From the NCBI GenBank assembly GCA_947496145.1, contig CANMBS010000042.1:1-44102 (forward strand): DNA of 44,102 nt. Direction: 5' to 3'. Positions 42,692-44,102 of the stretch are shown one piece after another. The stretch comes from an uncultured Pseudovibrio sp. Its GTDB lineage: Bacteria > Pseudomonadota > Alphaproteobacteria > Rhizobiales > Stappiaceae. The position numbers and the translations under genes were made by a program. How positions within the stretch are numbered: position 1 is the stretch's first letter; every line of letters starts with the position of its first letter. The notes under the pieces were generated by a model. It saw only the letters and a list, made by a program, of their open reading frames with translations, was not told where the DNA came from and did no database searches.

Positions 42692-43888
42692 ATGTCATCC
42701 ACTTTGTCCGCCAGTGCAGTCAGCGCTGGTGTCCTTTCCGCCTTTGTTGGATTTGCGAGTTCCTTTGCAATTGTATTGCAAGGCCTGAATGGTGTTGGGG
42801 CTACGGCACAAGAAGCCACCTCCGGTCTGATGATACTTTCAGTCACTATGGGCCTGTGTGGAGTTTGCTTCAGTCTATGGAAGCGAATGCCGATTTCCGT
42901 CGCCTGGTCCACACCCAGCGCTGCATTACTAGCTACACCAGGTATTCCTGAGGGCGGCTTCGATGCTGCCGTTGGAGCTTTTGTGTTTGCTGGCTTCCTC
43001 GTTGTCATTACAGGCCTGTGGCGACCTTTAGGACGGTTGCTGGAGTCGATACCACTCTCGTTAGCACAGGCGATGCTTGCTGGAATCCTCCTTCCCCTCT
43101 GCCTCGTGCCATTTGAAGCCGTTGCTGAGATCCCGGCAATGGCTCTTCCCATAGTCATTGCCTGGTTCGTTGCCGGGCAGATCAATAAGTTTCTGGCAAT
43201 TCCAGCTGCGCTTGTTGTTTTTGTTGTCATGTTGTTCTTTAATACAGATGCATCGAGCTTGGATGCAATCCGATTTGCACAAGCTCCAGTGCTTGTTCTC
43301 CCTGAGTTTTCGGGGAGCGCTATAATTGGATTAGGTATCCCGATCTATATCGTGACGATGGCTTCTCAGAACATTCCGGGCGTTTCCATTCTGCGTTCTT
43401 TTGGTTACAATCCTACACCGGGTCCTCTGTTTAGCTGGACTGGTGCTTCATCCATGCTTGGTGCGCTGTTTGGTGGGCACAGTATTAGTCTTACAGCAAT
43501 GACTGCAGCAATCTGCGCAAATGAAGATGCGCACAAAGACCTGACCAGGCGATATTGGGCTGCAGTGGTTGCTGGCCTTGTTTATATTTTATTTGGTATC
43601 TTCGCCGCCGGATTTGTTGGGGTAGCTGAACTCGCACCTCGTATTCTCATTGGTGGCATCGCTGGTCTTGCTCTCATTGGTGCATTGACTGGCGCTGTGC
43701 AAGGTTTGCTTTATGATGTGAAAAGTCGCGAGCCTGCCATTTTAACGTTCTTGATTACCGCGTCAGGCCTGTCGTTTTACGGTATCGGTGCCGCATTTTG
43801 GGGATTGTTGGTTGGGATGAGCTTACAACTTTGGATGGACTGGAAGCAACGTACCTTACAAGTAAGCCAGACTACCGAAAACATTTAA
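42692..43888 (+). CDS. BenE-family benzoate/proton symporter-like permease
   Basis: Membrane protein of 398 residues with about 12 hydrophobic segments. BenE features include AWSTPSAALLATPGIPEGGFDAAVGAFVFAG, IGLGIPIYIVTMASQNIPGVSILRSFGYNP, GALFGGHSISLTAMTAAICANEDAH and the GAFWGLLVGM-like end. The gene stands alone after a 193-bp gap; no benzoate-degradation genes are nearby. An aromatic or small carboxylate is the likely substrate. Confidence 0.9.
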   Translation: MSSTLSASAVSAGVLSAFVGFASSFAIVLQGLNGVGATAQEATSGLMILSVTMGLCGVCFSLWKRMPISVAWSTPSAALLATPGIPEGGFDAAVGAFVFAGFLVVITGLWRPLGRLLESIPLSLAQAMLAGILLPLCLVPFEAVAEIPAMALPIVIAWFVAGQINKFLAIPAALVVFVVMLFFNTDASSLDAIRFAQAPVLVLPEFSGSAIIGLGIPIYIVTMASQNIPGVSILRSFGYNPTPGPLFSWTGASSMLGALFGGHSISLTAMTAAICANEDAHKDLTRRYWAAVVAGLVYILFGIFAAGFVGVAELAPRILIGGIAGLALIGALTGAVQGLLYDVKSREPAILTFLITASGLSFYGIGAAFWGLLVGMSLQLWMDWKQRTLQVSQTTENI

Positions 43889-43890
43889 GT

Positions 43891-43906
43891 CCTGTTTACA
43901 AACAGG
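43891..43906. terminator. Possible small hairpin after benE-like gene
   Basis: CCTGTT (43891-43896) and AACAGG (43901-43906) around a 4-base loop, followed by TTTC, two bases after the stop. Short stem, weak tract: a modest terminator candidate. Confidence 0.4.
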
Positions 43907-43961
43907 TTTCACAATCCGTAAATTTGTGATTCAAGGTAGTTTTTGAGGAGACTGGACTGGC

Positions 43962-44102
43962 CTAAGGAAAGTGGAGAGCCGCTGTCTCAATATTTCTTGT
44001 CTGCCGCTCGAATGCGATTGGCGATTGATAACCTAACGCCGAGTGCCGCCTGATTGGATTGTAAAAGCCCTCAATATAAAGGCCAAGTGCCTTTTCAGCC
44101 TG
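43962..44102 (-). mobile_element. IS3-family transposase OrfB 3' end, runs off window
   Basis: The minus strand reads 46 intact residues, ALGLYIEGFYNPIRRHSALG followed by YQSPIAFERQTRNIETAALHFP, then stop at 43962-43964. This is the C terminus of an IS3-group transposase. The frame is clean as far as visible; the rest lies beyond the window. It is related to the decayed copy at 12.85 kb and has the same orientation. Confidence 0.85.

Overview
The window looks like chromosomal DNA of a marine alphaproteobacterium, most likely Pseudovibrio or a close relative. This rests on moderate GC content, a ThuE/AglE-type sugar transporter beside a LacI regulator, a torCDA (dorCDA-type) respiratory operon and the general codon style. 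The genus is an inference. I see no rRNA, tRNA or CRISPR array.

Region 1 (1-4.8 kb) is a periplasmic sugar ABC transporter on the minus strand, with a divergent LacI-type repressor. One permease gene is broken. Two identical 14-bp operators lie 220 bp apart in the intergenic region. Region 2 (5.0-12.8 kb) is a TMAO/DMSO respiration module: a soluble hybrid histidine kinase, a convergent TorR-like regulator, then torC (pentahaem cytochrome), torD (chaperone) and torA (Tat-exported molybdoenzyme). Helically phased TTTACA repeats lie before torC and before torA, and a strong hairpin follows torA.

Region 3 (12.8-16.3 kb) holds decayed IS3- and IS5-family remnants, a small LuxR-type DNA-binding protein behind a 23-bp palindrome, a divergent TetR/hydrolase pair sharing a 24-bp palindrome, and a small unknown gene.

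Region 4 (16.5-37.6 kb) is the highlight, a biosynthetic gene cluster of three transcription units. Minus-strand unit A (25561 to 16516) has eight tightly packed genes: lysine N6-hydroxylase, FAD amine oxidase, cupin-MetRS didomain enzyme, AMP ligase, ACP, GNAT, C45-type acyltransferase/amidase and acyl-CoA dehydrogenase. The first three are the known hydrazinoacetate (N-N bond) machinery of the s56-p1 and triacsin pathways. Minus-strand unit B (29977 to 25947) encodes a LivJ-like binding protein, FabZ-like dehydratase, ACP, degenerate SDR, FabG and MaoC. Plus-strand unit C (30305 to 36017) encodes an MFS exporter, ACP, ketosynthase, a chain-length factor with Gln in place of Cys, an alpha/beta hydrolase with a Cys nucleophile, and an AurF-type di-iron N-oxygenase with all seven metal ligands. 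A second MFS transporter and a 48-residue membrane peptide follow. Units B and C together look like a highly reducing type II polyketide synthase that makes a polyene chain. The inferred product is an unsaturated acyl chain joined to a hydrazine-derived N-N group (hydrazone, azo or azoxy). I cannot name a characterised cluster with this exact combination.

Region 5 (37.6-44.1 kb) has a TetR/enoyl-reductase operon with a clear operator, a second TetR gene, two pseudogenes (methyltransferase and NTF2-like) that lost their 5' ends around an IS3 remnant, an SDR, a BenE-type transporter, and an IS3 transposase 3' end that runs off the window. That last remnant is recognisably related to the decayed one at 12.85 kb and points the same way, so IS debris brackets the biosynthetic region.
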